From positions 131,015,989 through 131,079,988 of the forward strand of contig CP136068.1 of NCBI GenBank assembly GCA_032622095.1: 64,000 nucleotides of DNA, written 5' to 3'. Shown in pieces: positions 34,900 through 47,365 of this stretch. A model generated the notes under the pieces. That model did not search any database and had not been told where the DNA came from. It worked only from the letters and a program-made list of their open reading frames with translations. The translations under genes were made by a program, and so were the position numbers. This DNA is from Siphonodentalium dalli. Its lineage: Eukaryota; Mollusca; Scaphopoda; Gadilida; Siphonodentaliidae. Every line of letters begins with the position of its first letter. Position 1 is the stretch's first letter.

Positions 34900-36200
34900 A
34901 TATGCTATTCTGTGGACTGACTTTTGTGACCGAACATGCATAGGTGCAAGTTCGTGTATATAATATATCATTATGTGGTATGCCTCGTGGCTAAAATTGA
35001 ATTTAATGAGGCAGATTAATGTATGTATGTATATTACGAATATGCCATTATGTGGCCTGCGTTTGTGGCCGAACCCCTCTAATCTCTATAGTCAGGTTAT
35101 AGTGTATATATACTATATCGTTTTGTGGTAAGCCTCGTGGCTGGAATTGCAAGTAATGATGCAGATTAATAAACATATATAAAGAATATTCCATTCCGTG
35201 GCCTGCCGTTTGTGGCGGAACCTCTCTTATATAGTCGGGTTATAGTGTATATAATATATCGTTTTGTGTTATGCCTCGTAGCTGGCATTTAATGATGCAG
35301 ATTGGTATAAACATATTAAGAATATGCCATTCCATGGCCTGCCTTTTGTGGCGGAACCTCTCTTATATAGTCGGGTTATAGTGTATATAATATATCGTTT
35401 TGTTGAATACCTCGTGGTTGAATTGCATGTAATGGTGTAGCCTAATAAACATATATATATATTAAGAATATGCCATTCCGTGGCCTGCCTCTTGTGGCGG
35501 AACCTCTCGTATATAGACGGGTTATAGTGTATATAATATATCGTTTTGTGATGCCTCGTGGCTGGAATTGCATGTAATGATGCAGATTAATAAACATATA
35601 TATTAAGAATATGCCATTCAGTGGCCTGCCGTTTGTGGCGGAACCTCTCTTATATAGTCGGGGTTATAGTGTTTATAATATATCGTTTTGTGTTATGCCT
35701 CGTGGCTGGAATTGCATTTAATGATGCAGATTGGTGTATACATATTAAGAATATTCCATTCCGTTAATTTCCGTGGTCTGCCTTTTGTGGCTGAACCTGT
35801 CAACATGCAGGTTGGTGTATAGAATATATCAATGTGTGTTATGCCTCGTGGCTGGAACTGTATTAAATTAATAATGTAGATCGATTTGTATATATATCGT
35901 AAGAATATTCCATTCCGTGGCATGTCGTTGTTGTGTATAATATGCACTTTTATGGCATGCATCATGGATGGATTTCTGATATGCAGAGTGATGTACATGT
36001 GTATATGTATTAAGAATACGCCGTTCCGTGGCACGCCGCTCATGGCGAAGTTTGCATGCGTCTGAGATGCAGGGTGAAAACCATGTAAAATACATGTGAA
36101 AGCCGTTTTGTGGCAAGCCTCCCATGGTGGGCCTGCATTGGGTATGCAGGAGTGATAATACATGTAAAATACATGTGAATGCCGGTTTGTGGCTGTTCCA
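34900..36200. repeat. Tandem array, unit about 145 bp, eight to nine copies
   Basis: Each unit contains CCATTCCGTGGCCTGCC (near 35050, 35190, 35327, 35473, 35615, 35757, 35910 and 36020), then CTCTTATATAGTCGGGTTATAG, TATATCGTTTTGTG and GCCTCGTGGCTGGAATTGCA. The outer units are more diverged. It lies just upstream of H2 and may be its internal array (inference). Confidence 0.9.
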
Positions 36201-38318
36201 GTCAAGTTACTGGAATTGTGAAATGTTCGGGGAACTGGAAGGAGGATATATGAACATAAATAATCGCGCGCGATTCGTTGTGATCACACTGAGACGGAAT
36301 AAAGTCGCTTCACCAGTATCCCACAATGATTGTGTTGTGTTGTACCATGGGTATAGTGGGCATTGATATAGAAGCTTCTGGGGTTTCGTGGAGAAATATA
36401 TATTCTTGCAACATAAGGGACATTGAACCGTTAGAGGATGCCATGTTAGAATGGCCCATGTATCATAACAAAATTGAGTCTTTCCTGTTCATATTTTCCA
36501 CAAACAATGTACAATGTTGTCAAGAGAGATGGAAATGTATAGAAGGCCTGTTAAAACCATAGTGGTCACAGTGTGCTGTCAAAATTAGTTTCTTCTGAGA
36601 TTAAAGAAAATACAGTCATTATAGCATATGACTTTTCAGGATTCTCCAATACTGGCTTCTGACAAGGATACATCTGCCCCATACAGAGGATTTCTTTCAT
36701 TTTAGAACAGACTCATAGCCTAACATAAATAACTTAAAATATTGCTCTGTCTCGGGCACATTTAGCTGACATATAGCAACATTTTTGTTAAACTGAGAAT
36801 AAGTAGCCATGCAGTATAGAACCACGAACGGAGGCGCACCTGGACATCTCATTAAAACATATGTATCTTCATGGAGATGTGATAATAAGGTGTCCTTCAA
36901 ATCGTAGTCTAATCCACTAGATTCATTTATACATCTCAATGTAAAACCTATATAATTGTCGTCTTTTTGAACGAATGTTCATGTTTTGATTCCAATAAAA
37001 CATATTTATAAACAAAAACATAAACAAAACAAACATAAATTCCAACCACGTCGAATACGACTTAAAACAATGATAACGTCTGAAGTATGCTCAATTGTAG
37101 ATAAACGAATTAATAGCGATAAGAAAAATGACAATCACTCTGACAAGGTGAGCCACATACTACTTATAATCCATATATAAGAATGACGTTTTGTGATGAC
37201 ATTTGGATATATAATTTTGAGAATACGTGTAACACTTTTAGCAGGAGTATTGTGGGGGGATAGTTGCACTTTGTGATAGAAGCGCCAAACTTTCAGAGTT
37301 TGTTTAGTGGTTGGTGAGTATCACTAAACTGGCTGGTTCCAGATTTTGGAGGGCACCTTGACCTTCAATTTGACCTTGACCTTTTTGAAAATCTCAGTTT
37401 TTGGGTTGGGTGGTTTATGCCATCCTTTTCTTGTGAAATCGCATCTTCTCACAGTTTCTCAGTGCATTTATAGTTGGGAGGTGACCTCGCTTCATTTGGG
37501 CAAAAACATATCCAAATTTTCATAAGATGGCCGCCAATATGGCCGCCGGAAGTTGAAAATATGACATTTTTTCACAAATATCTTCTGGATCAATTCATAC
37601 TTTTCCAACTGGTTGAGTAATGCAACTTTATTTTGTGTTTTTTATATTAACTGATCATTGAAGCAATTAAATATGGAATTATTGGGGTCCTAGCCCCTTC
37701 CGATACCTCAAAAATTCGATTTTACAGAATGCGGTATAAAATTTTACAAAAAATCACAATTGGGATTCTAGTCATATTTTAACAAGAAATGAACAGAACT
37801 TTGTAATGTAAATGAGGCATAATATTGCCTATGAATATTCCAAATCACTGGAACCAAAATTCTTACTTTGGCTCAAAATGGCTGCCAATATGGCCGCCAA
37901 AATATGGAAAATGGTAAATATTACACCAGCGTGTCCTGCAATCACTTACAAGTTGTGGTTGATGTATAAAATTGGCTATTCTGCATTCTATACATTGAAT
38001 ACTAACATGTCTGCTGCACCATGGTTAATTGTTACTATTGTCACCACTGACATCTTCAAAAATATTGGACTTTTCTCTCAAAAACTTGACATAAATATTG
38101 GCAAAAATTCACTTTTCAGGTTTGAATCATTTTTTCAGGTAAAATGTAATTATCTTTGGATTGAAGGCTGTCTATTGTTTTGGTCTATCTTAAATGTGTC
38201 TCACTACGGTGTTTATAGACCAAATTTCTCAAGATGGCTTCCAAAATGGCAACCAAATTTGTAAATTGTTAATTTTTGACATATATCCCGAACATTCTCT
38301 GCATTATCCGAAAAGGTA

Positions 38319-40720
38319 GCAACATGACTTATGTGAATATGTATACAATGAGTGACTATATGGTTATGAGTGGGTTGTCCATTGTAAGATGCATCTAGGT
38401 ATACAGGGAGAGGTCATGGTCAGGTGTGAGTTGAATCGGTATGCATGGAGTGGCTGTATGTGCGTGATTGTGTATATACAGTACGGGTGCACCAGGTGTG
38501 CCTGTATGGGCATTGGTGTGGTGTATGGATATAGCTACATGGTCATCTATGTGTTGATTGTGTATATATGGATTGACTGTAAGGTCGTGGGTGGGATGTA
38601 CATGTGTTGTCTGTATGATCATGGACTGGGGTGTGTGGATAAATAGGGTGTGATTTTATGGTTACGGTAATGTGTATAGGTATACATGGAATGACTGTAC
38701 GATCATGATTGAATATGAATATCTGGAGTAAGCTGTGTGGACATTATCGAGCGTGTGGGTATATAGGGCGTGTCCTTGTGGTAACGGGTGGGGTGTATAT
38801 TTATATATCTCGTGGATGTATTATCATTGGTCGGTGTATAGGGATTAGCTGTATTATCATGGATGGCGTGTATGATTATACAGTGAATTGCTGAATTGTC
38901 ATGTGTGAGGTGTATATGCAAGTATGGATTGTTTGAGTGGTCGTGTGTATATCAGGAAGGGTTGAATGGCCATTAGTGGGGTTTACATGTATGCCTGGAG
39001 TGAATCTATGGTCTAGGGTGGGCTGCATATGTATATCGAGTGGCTATATGACTATGTGTGCCGAATAGGTATACAGGTAGTGACTGTATGGTCAATGGCG
39101 AGATGAGTACATGTAGGTATACAAGTAGTGACTGTATGATCATAAATGTATTGGACATCTATACAGGGGGTGACTAAATAGTAATGTGTCAGGTATATGA
39201 GTATACCTGGTGTTCCTGTTGGTGATTCGTGTCGGTATGGGCATGTGTAGGTTATACCAGTATACACATGTGTTGCATTATTGTCATGGGCGAGGGATAT
39301 GTGTATATAGCGAGTGGCTATATGGCCATGGATAAGGTGCATATGCATACATGGAGTGACTATACTGACATGGCTGGGGTGTATTAGTATATCTTGAGTG
39401 ACTATGTGGCTATGGTGTGACAAATAAGATATACAGGGAGTGACATTGCCAATGTTGAGGTGAATATGTATACAAGGATTGACCATGATCGTGTATGAAT
39501 GTTTTGCATAGGTACAGATGGGGTGACTATGGCCATAGGTCAGGTGAAGGAGTATACCAGGTGCTATTGGTGAGGGTATGTGTATGAAGCAAGTGGCTGT
39601 ATGGCCATTGGTGAGGTGCATATGTATACCCGGAGTGACTTTATGGTCATTGTTGTTGTAGTGTTGATGTGTATATTGATTGTCTATTTGACCATGTGTT
39701 TGGAGAATAGATATACAAGGAATGCCTTATGGTCAATGGTGAGATGAATGGGTATACAGTGACTATATGGTTATGGGTCATGTTTAGGAGTATACCTGGT
39801 GTGCCTGTATTGTGACGCATGGCTGTATGGTCATTCATGGTCATGGGTCAGGTGTACATGTATACAGTGGGTCACTATATTGTTATGTCTGTGGTGTTTA
39901 TGTATATATGTAATGACTGTGTGATAATGGGTGGCTATCGTGTTCCGCGCTTAACATCCCCCACATGTACATAAACACCATTAAGATGGAGAACTCTCTG
40001 AGATGAACTCTCCATTGATTAACATATCCTTGAGTTATTGTGGAAATCGGTAGCCACCAAGGTACACATGTACAACCCACCCATTACCTCAGTCACTCCA
40101 TATGTATATAAACACAACACAAATGACAACATAGTCACCCACTTTATACGCATACACCTGATCATACAGCCATACTTGGTTATTCCTGTACATACCACAA
40201 ATGATGATACAGCCACGAGTCACCATGTATGAACACCAGGTATACATGTACACCTACACCCGACACATGGCCATATAGTCACTCTATGTATACATATTCA
40301 CTACATTCACGATCATACAGTCACTCATTGTATACCTATTCACCTCACCATGGACCATACAGCCACTACATGTATAACTATTCGCCATATCCATGACCAT
40401 AGAGTCAATCTAGGTATACATATGCACATCACCAATGATGAGCTCTTCCAGATATCCAATACCCGCACATACGACTACTCATAAGTTCCACACTTGCCAT
40501 CCTGATACACGCCATCCATGATCATACATCTACTCACCATACACCACCAATGATAACACATCCACAACATATATAAATATACATCCCACCGTTACCAACA
40601 GGGCACTCCCTATATACCCACACATCCTTCATGACCATACAATAACTCGCTGTATACCTAGTATCCTCATCTATGATCATAGAGTAACTCCCTGGCTGCC
40701 TTCTCGGCTTCCACCCTGTA
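38319..40720. repeat. FB2 core, satellite-like units inverting at about 39990
   Basis: Units of 35 to 75 bp built on GTATACNTGGAGTGACTATA and TGGTCATGG run in one direction to about 39950 and as reverse complements after about 40020. The junction spacer is bounded by GGTGGCTATCG (39931-39941) and CGGTAGCCACC (40048-40058). Long frames across it (up to 189 codons, minus strand) follow the repeat and are not genes. Confidence 0.85.
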
Positions 40721-41985
40721 CCCAGTTGATAATTTTTATCAAAACGGGCCAGACTACCCACATCTCATGGTTCATCTCAGTTCCGTCTCAAAGTTCTGCC
40801 CATTTTCTTTCAATAATATGGCCAGAATCACAAAAGAGGTTCTCAGCAAAATTCCATACTGCAACTTTAAAATTAATTTGTTATGCCTCATACGGAACTA
40901 GGACAAACATAATAGAGCATAGTTGTCAGTTAATTAACTAACACGTATAATAAGTCACAATTTGCTACCTTTTCGGATAACGCAGAGAATTATGTTCGGG
41001 ATATGTGTAAAAAAATTAATTTTTACAAATTTGGTTGCCATTTTGGAAGCCATCTTCAGCAATTTAGTCTATAAACATCGTAGTGTGACACCCTGAAAAG
41101 TGAATTTTTGCCGATAGTTATGTCAAGTTTGTGAGAGAAAAATCCAAAATATCTGGTGATGTCAGTGGTGACAATAGTAAACATGACACATGGTGCATCA
41201 GACATGTTAGTATTCAATGTATAGAATACAGATTAGCCAATTGTATACATCAACCACAACTTGTAAGCGAATGCAGGATACCCTGGGGCAATATTTACTA
41301 TTTTTCCATATTTTGGCGGCCATATTGGCAGCCATTTTGAGCCAAGGTAAGATTTTTGGTTCCAGAGAATTGGAATATTCATAGGTAATTATATGCCGCC
41401 CTTACATTACAATGTTCTTTTCATTTCTTGTTGAAATATGACTAGAATCCCAATTGTGATTTTTTGTAAAATTTTATACCGCGTTCTGTAAAATCGAATT
41501 TTTAAGGGATCGGAAGTGGCTAGGAGCCCAATAATTGCATGTTGAATTGCTCCAATGATCATTTAATATACAAAACACAAAATAAAGTCATATTACTCAA
41601 CTAGTTCCAAACAGCATGAATTGATCTAGAAGATATTTGTGAAAAAATGTCATATTTTCCACTTCCGGCGGCCATTTTGGCGGCCATCTTGGATAGTGAG
41701 TTTCAATTTTAGCTCAGAAAAGTGTAATTATGTCTTAGCTTTACGAAAATATATACATTTGTATACATTATACTTGATTTTCCCGCTATAATTTGCATAA
41801 AACTGATAAATAAAAGAAATCGTCTTTTTTAGGGGGTGTTCTACTTCCGGTCAATTTTTTTCCAAGTTCCACTCACTGAAAAGCTGGAACCAGCTAGATT
41901 CTCATTTAAAATATGTTAAACTACATATGTGCCAATTTTGGTGCTTCTATCAAAAAGTGAACGATTTTTATGTTTTCCTGTAATT

Positions 41986-41986
<1 letters not shown>

Positions 41987-42040
<54 letters not shown>
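41987..42040 (+). repeat. Poly-C tract, 54 bases
   Basis: An uninterrupted run of C at the right tip of FB2, where the other arms have only six or seven C. Its true length is uncertain in any assembly. Confidence 0.9.
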
Positions 42041-42121
42041 AGTATTATCTATTCCCACCGAGTGTCCACAGCAGAGGGTTTCACGTCACTTTAACCTGGT
42101 AACGCCGTGTAATCCCGCTAG

Positions 42122-42717
42122 CATGTATATATATCTACATGTTCCATGTCAATTCGTGGCTAGCAATAAACTCATGCATTCATAACATAATGATTGAGCG
42201 AAATAGAGCAATTCAATGACCAATTGATCAGTATAATTATATTGTACTTACAACGTCCCAGGAGCGTCCTAATTTAAGATACCACAGTGTATGGGTTGAT
42301 TTAAAGTGAATTTCTCAGTGGGTTTCGAATGTTCTTGTCCGATCCGACCCAGTAATCCGCGAATGACAGTATTGATTGGGAGTTGTCGGGTGGTATACAT
42401 TCTCACTCGCGTTCACTTTTCCATGCCCGACAGACAAGCAAAGAATTGATCCCATAGCACATAGCACGTCAATATTTTTTCAATTGTTATTTCAAATGGT
42501 CGATGTTTTCTTTTGTATATACATACAGCTATTCGCCCATCAGGCACGACGAGGTATAAAATCAATATATTTCATACCAGAGCCGCGTGTTGTTATATAC
42601 GGTGGGAGTATATTGTTTAGTGTCAGTTTACATTTGCATTTATTGCAACCGGTGCATCGTCGCACCAGAGCTAAACTGTTCTATCTCCAAATTTTCATTC
42701 TATGGTAAATAGAAGAT
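42122..42717. other. No gene seen
   Basis: A 110-codon frame (42376-42708) has no recognisable domain. No repeat family was detected. Confidence 0.35.
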
Positions 42718-42721
42718 TTAA

Positions 42722-42948
42722 CCCTTTGAGTGCCAGGTGCCGATCTCATCGGCCCTAAACCTACAAAATAAGTCTGTTAAAGAATATAAGATTGAATTAT
42801 TAAAATTAAAAAAAAAATTAAAAAATTGTTAGGCCAATGCATTCTCTTATATATGCGAGGCGACCTATGGTCGACTCGCATATATAAGAGAATGCATTGG
42901 CACATGGTATATGGGTTGATACAAAAATCGGACCTGGCACTCAAAGGG
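42722..42948 (-). mobile_element. piggyBac-like MITE, 227 bp
   Basis: The termini CCCTTTGAGTGCCAGG and CCTGGCACTCAAAGGG are perfect complements flanked by TTAA on both sides (42718-42721, 42949-42952). TTAA with CCCTTT..TGCC termini fits piggyBac. Near one end it carries a nearly perfect hairpin (42833-42901), starting GCCAATGCATTCTCTTATAT with one mismatch over 33 bp arms. Confidence 0.88.
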
Positions 42949-42952
42949 TTAA

Positions 42953-44482
42953 CACCACGGTCCACATGTTGCCATTCTTTTTTTTATCTTTTTTTTAAAG
43001 ATAAGAATACACAGCGGGGTGTGATATAGCTGATGTTAAAAATACTATTTTATGATGACTATCGAAAAGAAAAGTTATGATATCTTGGGTGTAAACGAAA
43101 AACACATTGGAGATATAATAGTTTGGATTAAATTTACTGTTTTTGTTATACTGTTACTGTTTACTGTTATACGTGCTAAAGTGTCAATGGACATTGATTG
43201 ATATATAAAGTTCACAAATCTGACATCACGCCATTTTTCTGTGTTACTTCAACCCAAGAATTCGTCTGGAAATAAGATATTCACATGTATGAGAAGGAAA
43301 GCACTTTTTCCAACCAGTCACTTCAGGGGAACTCTACCAAGTTCGGTTTCCATTGCTTTCTATTGAAGGTTGGATATACCAGATTATAATATAACATTGA
43401 AATGTATTTGATCACGGGGTTCAAAATAATATAAATAAATGCATTGCTCCAAAGTGGAGATAGAACAATATAGCATTAACCAATAATGAGTTTTTGAGGT
43501 GGAACATATTTCCATAGCCTCCCATTCAAATTGTTTATTTGTTAGACACAGTTAGTGGTGATTTTCTAACAAGAAATCCCGAGTCAAATCGAATGATACC
43601 AATAACTCAGTTTCCCGCCTATATGGAGATAGAACACTTAATTCTGACGCGACGCAATGTATATCACCTGTATCTAACACCCCCGCCCCCCAAACCAGGT
43701 GTACAACCGATTCACTTGCGTGTACCATTGCGCTACCGAAAATATGGCAAAATCCTCACGATTCAGTAGTTATCATTTACTGTTATTTTTATAGTTATAA
43801 TAAAAAATAAATTTTAAGTTGAAGTTCCACATAATAAATAGGGAAATAAACGAATGAATACAGGAACGATATTTCTCTATTATGTGGATGGTGAAGAGGC
43901 AGCGATCAGATGTCGGCTTTGAGTTCGATACATCGCTTGAAGGCACGTCAGAACATTTGTCACCGTAAATGGCGATTTTTTTTTTAAACGCGTATAATAC
44001 ATGTGAAAAGAATATCTAGTATTTTGGTCGATACCGAATATTATGTTATTCGTTTACAGAGGATGAGCTGTTATAAAACATAGCACAATTCGAATTCTAC
44101 ACACAAATATTTATGGTTTCAATCTTGAACTGTGAAAATCTGTCGGTAAACACCCAGTTTACAATAGATAACGCTAGCGTAATCAGCGAACCAAAGCCAA
44201 ACCACTCAAATGAGGGTATCTGTGGCATTTAATTTTTATTTTATTTTTTATTAAAATCAGTTTATAGATTCCCTGGTATTCCCACCAAATAAGATTCACA
44301 TATGCCTATATTTCGTGTGGTGAGTATATCCATAATTACACTCGGTACACAACGCTTCATCGAACGAAAGGACCCCAATCGTAATTTCGAGTATAAATTC
44401 AATCGAACTTTCGGGTAGTCTTGATTGACAGTTATACATAGTTATACCCTGTCGAAAGGGGAACTGGAACATATTACTTAAC
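42953..44482. other. No gene seen
   Basis: 1.5 kb of unrecognised sequence. A 76-codon frame at 43539-43769 has a proline run but no domain. Confidence 0.35.
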
Positions 44483-44486
44483 TTAA

Positions 44487-44891
44487 CCCTTTCAGTGCCA
44501 GGTCCGATTTTTGTATCAACACATATACCCTGTGCCAATGCATTCTCTTATATACGCGAATCGACCATAGGTCGCCTCGCATATATAAAAGAATGCATTG
44601 GCCTAACAATTTTTCATCATTTGTTATTATTTTTTACAATTTTTTACAATTTTAATAATTTTTTCTTATATTCTTTAACAGACTTATTTTGTAGGTTTAG
44701 TGCCAGGGAATCTTATGTTTTTCATGGGCATCAAAATTATTACTATGAATACTTGGTGATAGTTTTGAGTTATAACATGCCCCTAAGGTTGTATCCAGTT
44801 TGTTTTTAAATTCGCTATAGCATGCTTAAGCATACCCAAAATAAATTCAACCCAAAAGAAGAAAAAAAATCGGCCCCTGGCACTGAAATGG
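44487..44891 (+). mobile_element. piggyBac-like MITE, 405 bp, opposite orientation
   Basis: The termini are CCCTTTCAGTGCCAGG and CCTGGCACTGAAATGG, flanked by TTAA (44483-44486, 44892-44895). It contains the same GCCAATGCATTCTC hairpin (about 44534-44602), here next to the left end. It is longer than the copy at 42722 and diverged from it. Confidence 0.88.
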
Positions 44892-45084
44892 TTAACCAAT
44901 ATTTTTATTGACGCTTTGTGAGCGCTGCGATTGAGATACTATAATTATGGAGAAGCGTGTCAATTACATAATGTTCATTTCTCTTATAAGAAGTCTCCGT
45001 GTCGATTTTATCTGAACCTGCATGAATGTATATTCTGCTTTTCACTCGCCACGCATGGTGTATATATAGACAGAAAACAACGCG

Positions 45085-45220
45085 CATCTTAATCGAGACT
45101 CTTTTATCGAATGAGTTGCGGACGGCGCAAGGATATATTTCGCGAGAGCGTAGCTCGAGCGAAATATAACTTTGCGCCGTCCGCAACGAGTTCGATAAAA
45201 GATTCGAGATTATGATGCAA
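45085..45220. mobile_element. Hairpin element P2
   Basis: The arms GTTGCGGACGGCGCAA (45114-45129) and TTGCGCCGTCCGCAAC (45172-45187) continue outward to CTTTTATCGAA/TTCGATAAAAG and inward to ATATTTCGC/GCGAAATAT. The centre is GAGAGCGTAGCTCGA. CGAGTTC adjoins the right arm. Confidence 0.85.
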
Positions 45221-46187
45221 GTTGTGTTCTGTATTTATTCTACACCGTTCAGTCAGATAAGTTCAATCCACGAATGTCACCTCCATTGTTACTATATAGC
45301 TAACTGTATTGTGATTTAAGTCTGACAAATAACCAGTAATTATTGGGGGATCACCGGAAGCGGATGATCGACGTAATGTACGTCATCTTTCTTGGCGACA
45401 ATGTTAACAAGAATAGTTCCGGCTTGTATTCCACTAGATGTATACACTTATATGTATTCAATGGCTAGAATTCCGTTGAATACATGTGCCTCGCTTCAAT
45501 GGGTGTGGAATAAATTGTAGTTACTAGTGTCGTTATTTATTGCGCCATGTGCTCTCAATAAAACGTAAACTACCACAACGAATGAACTTAAATTGTAACT
45601 CAATATTCATAATTCTCATTTGCAATGTCAGTAATCGAAAGACACAGTGACAAGATTTTCCGATTTCGACATTAATGCTTAAAGCCCACCGGTCTACTGT
45701 GAGACAAACGTGCTCGCACAAATTCAAAATTTCAGCGTCGTATTAGATAATAATTGGTGACGTCACAAAATCATATATAGTCCATATACGACCCAAAGCG
45801 TCTCAACATGGTCGTATCTTTAAGCGCAAAATAGTCTACACGTTGCATAACGAAATGAACTGTGCGATAAGTATTTAGAATGTGTGACAACTGTGTCGCT
45901 TTTCGACAATCCGATGCTGTTTGAAAATATTAGCTTAATTTAATTTATTTACAACTATCTATGCAAATAAAATTCAATTGGGTTTGTCTGTCAGTCCAGC
46001 TATGGGCAACCAAACGACTGTACCCTCCTAACTGAACATTTCGCGACCTGATTTCCAGGTTGTCCTAAGTGACCTTTTTGGTTAAAATGAGATGGTGGTA
46101 TCGTTGAAACCAGAATTTCATTACGGTTCTAATGTCCGTTGTAGTTGAAATTCAATGTATTTAACTTCCAGGTTGTCACATCTCATT
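45221..46187. other. No gene seen
   Basis: A TTTGTCTGTCAGTCC start near 45984 could be another Helitron relic, but no end was found. TGACGTCA occurs at about 45760. Confidence 0.3.
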
Positions 46188-46189
46188 TT

Positions 46190-46345
46190 AAAGGTACTCC
46201 ATCCGATTAGACGCTCTTAAATTACTATTTCTTTGGCTTTGGGGGTAAAAAATATTTGATTCGGGTCGAGGAACCCACCCTTCAAAGCTCAGAGTGATCA
46301 GATATCGATTTTTGAAATTTGTTAATTTTTGGAGATGTGGTCCAC
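46190..46345 (-). mobile_element. R3 element, copy e (fragment)
   Basis: The reverse complement of the R3 right half, from AAAGGTACTCCATCCGATTAG through the block GAGGAACCCACCCTTCAAAG to about 46345. Confidence 0.75.
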
Positions 46346-46383
46346 TTCCACGTACTCAAACGGACAAATTACAGACAAATTGC

Positions 46384-46428
<45 letters not shown>

Positions 46429-46457
46429 TCTATCTCGTTCTCTCGCTCTCTCTCGGT
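46384..46457. repeat. TC-rich microsatellite
   Basis: (TC)n with single-base interruptions. Confidence 0.95.
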
Positions 46458-46697
46458 GACCTTGTTCCCGGACTAAAATTCCAATTTTCATAATTTTCTC
46501 ACATGGTTTTTTTTTTGTCATTTGTTTACCTAAATGTAACGACTTTCCATCCATGAAACGCATCAAACATTAGGATATGTTATTGTGTTTAGCAGTCAGG
46601 GAACTCGAAAATGAGTAAAATGGTAATAAACTAGTATATCTATATATGTGACCCGCCATATCAAATCCAGTCGTAAGTCGGGATTTTTTTACCCTGC

Positions 46698-47018
46698 GCC
46701 AATGCATTCTCTTATATATGCGAGTCGACCATAGGTCGCCTCGCATATATAAGAGAATGCATTGGCCTAACATTTTTTTACAATTTTAATAATTTGTTCT
46801 TGTATTCTTTAACAATTTTATAATTTCACCCATACAGAGCCCCAGACAAACATGAGCAGACGACACTCTTCTTTTTGCTTCTATATATGTGTGGGGCTCC
46901 CTGCAGGGTAATGGATGTTTTTTATTTTATGTCCTAAAAATTGTAAGAAACATTTATTTAAAAAACATGATAAAAATTGTTAGGCCAATGCATTCTCTTA
47001 TATATGCGAGGCGACCTA
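46698..47018. mobile_element. piggyBac-MITE hairpin copies without the usual ends
   Basis: The full GCCAATGCATTCTC hairpin occurs at 46698-46766 and one arm of it again at about 46984-47018, separated by the T/A-rich part of the MITE and unrelated sequence. The TIR CCCTTT.AGTGCC and TTAA are not found here, so these are internal fragments or another sub-family. Confidence 0.7.
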
Positions 47019-47099
47019 TTCAAAATGACCGAGGCGATCGCAAACGCGACCAGAAATGAGTAAAATGGTAATAAACTAGGATATCTATATATTACATAG

Positions 47100-47237
47100 A
47101 GGATCTACAACGAGTCCCCAGTTTATAGCGGAATTTACAAAACGAGTTCAGAAAATTAGGTAAAGGCTCGGTCCAGACCTAATTTACTGGACGAGTTTTG
47201 TAAATTCCCCTATAAACTGGGGACGAGTTGTAGATTC
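47100..47237. mobile_element. Hairpin element P3
   Basis: The outer arms are GGATCTACAACGAGTCCCC and GGGGACGAGTTGTAGATTC. The next arms are AGTTTATAG/CTATAAACT and GAATTTACAAAACGAGTT with its complement. ACGAGTTCAGAAAAT lies on the left inner side. It directly abuts the R1 terminus at 47237. Confidence 0.85.
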
Positions 47238-47365
47238 TATTTATTACATGATCCAAAACCTCGACAAAACATACTTAAATCAACAAATGGGACGCGAAAC
47301 TTACAGCAGCTTTTAGAAGGATGCGATGACGTTTCACTTAACTATGCGTTGTTTCCCCGCGTTAC

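Larger units (their letters stand above)
37252..42040. mobile_element. Foldback-like element FB2, 4.8 kb
   Basis: Inverted arms of about 1.07 kb (37252-38318 and 40966-42040) flank a 2.4 kb satellite-like core and a 245 bp block (40721-40965) present on the right side only. The outer tips are GTGGGGGGATAG and a C-rich end. AGTATT (37246-37251 and 42041-42046) is a candidate 5 to 6 bp target duplication, supported by the uninterrupted homologous site in H1. The arms carry ATGGC(C/G)GCC and AGGTCA clusters. No transposase is present. Confidence 0.8.
36385..42121 (+). mobile_element. Helitron-like element H2 (3' part), split by FB2
   Basis: 36385-37250 and 42046-42121 together equal the 3' domain of H1 and end in a CTAG (42118-42121) after a similar hairpin. 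The 5' end was not identified. FB2 interrupts it after GCAGGAGTAT. The intact counterpart in H1 reads GCAAGAGTATCCTTTATTCC (30463-30482). Confidence 0.75.

Noticed and set aside
34900-36200. Regular repeats considered as CRISPR
   Set aside because: Units are 145 bp, diverged, without spacer/repeat alternation, and the DNA is eukaryotic.
35693-36205. 170-codon minus-strand open frame
   Set aside because: Covers diverged units of the 145 bp tandem array; composition follows the repeat.
39052-39621. 189-codon minus-strand open frame
   Set aside because: Repeat-derived frame in the FB2 core, same monomers as above.
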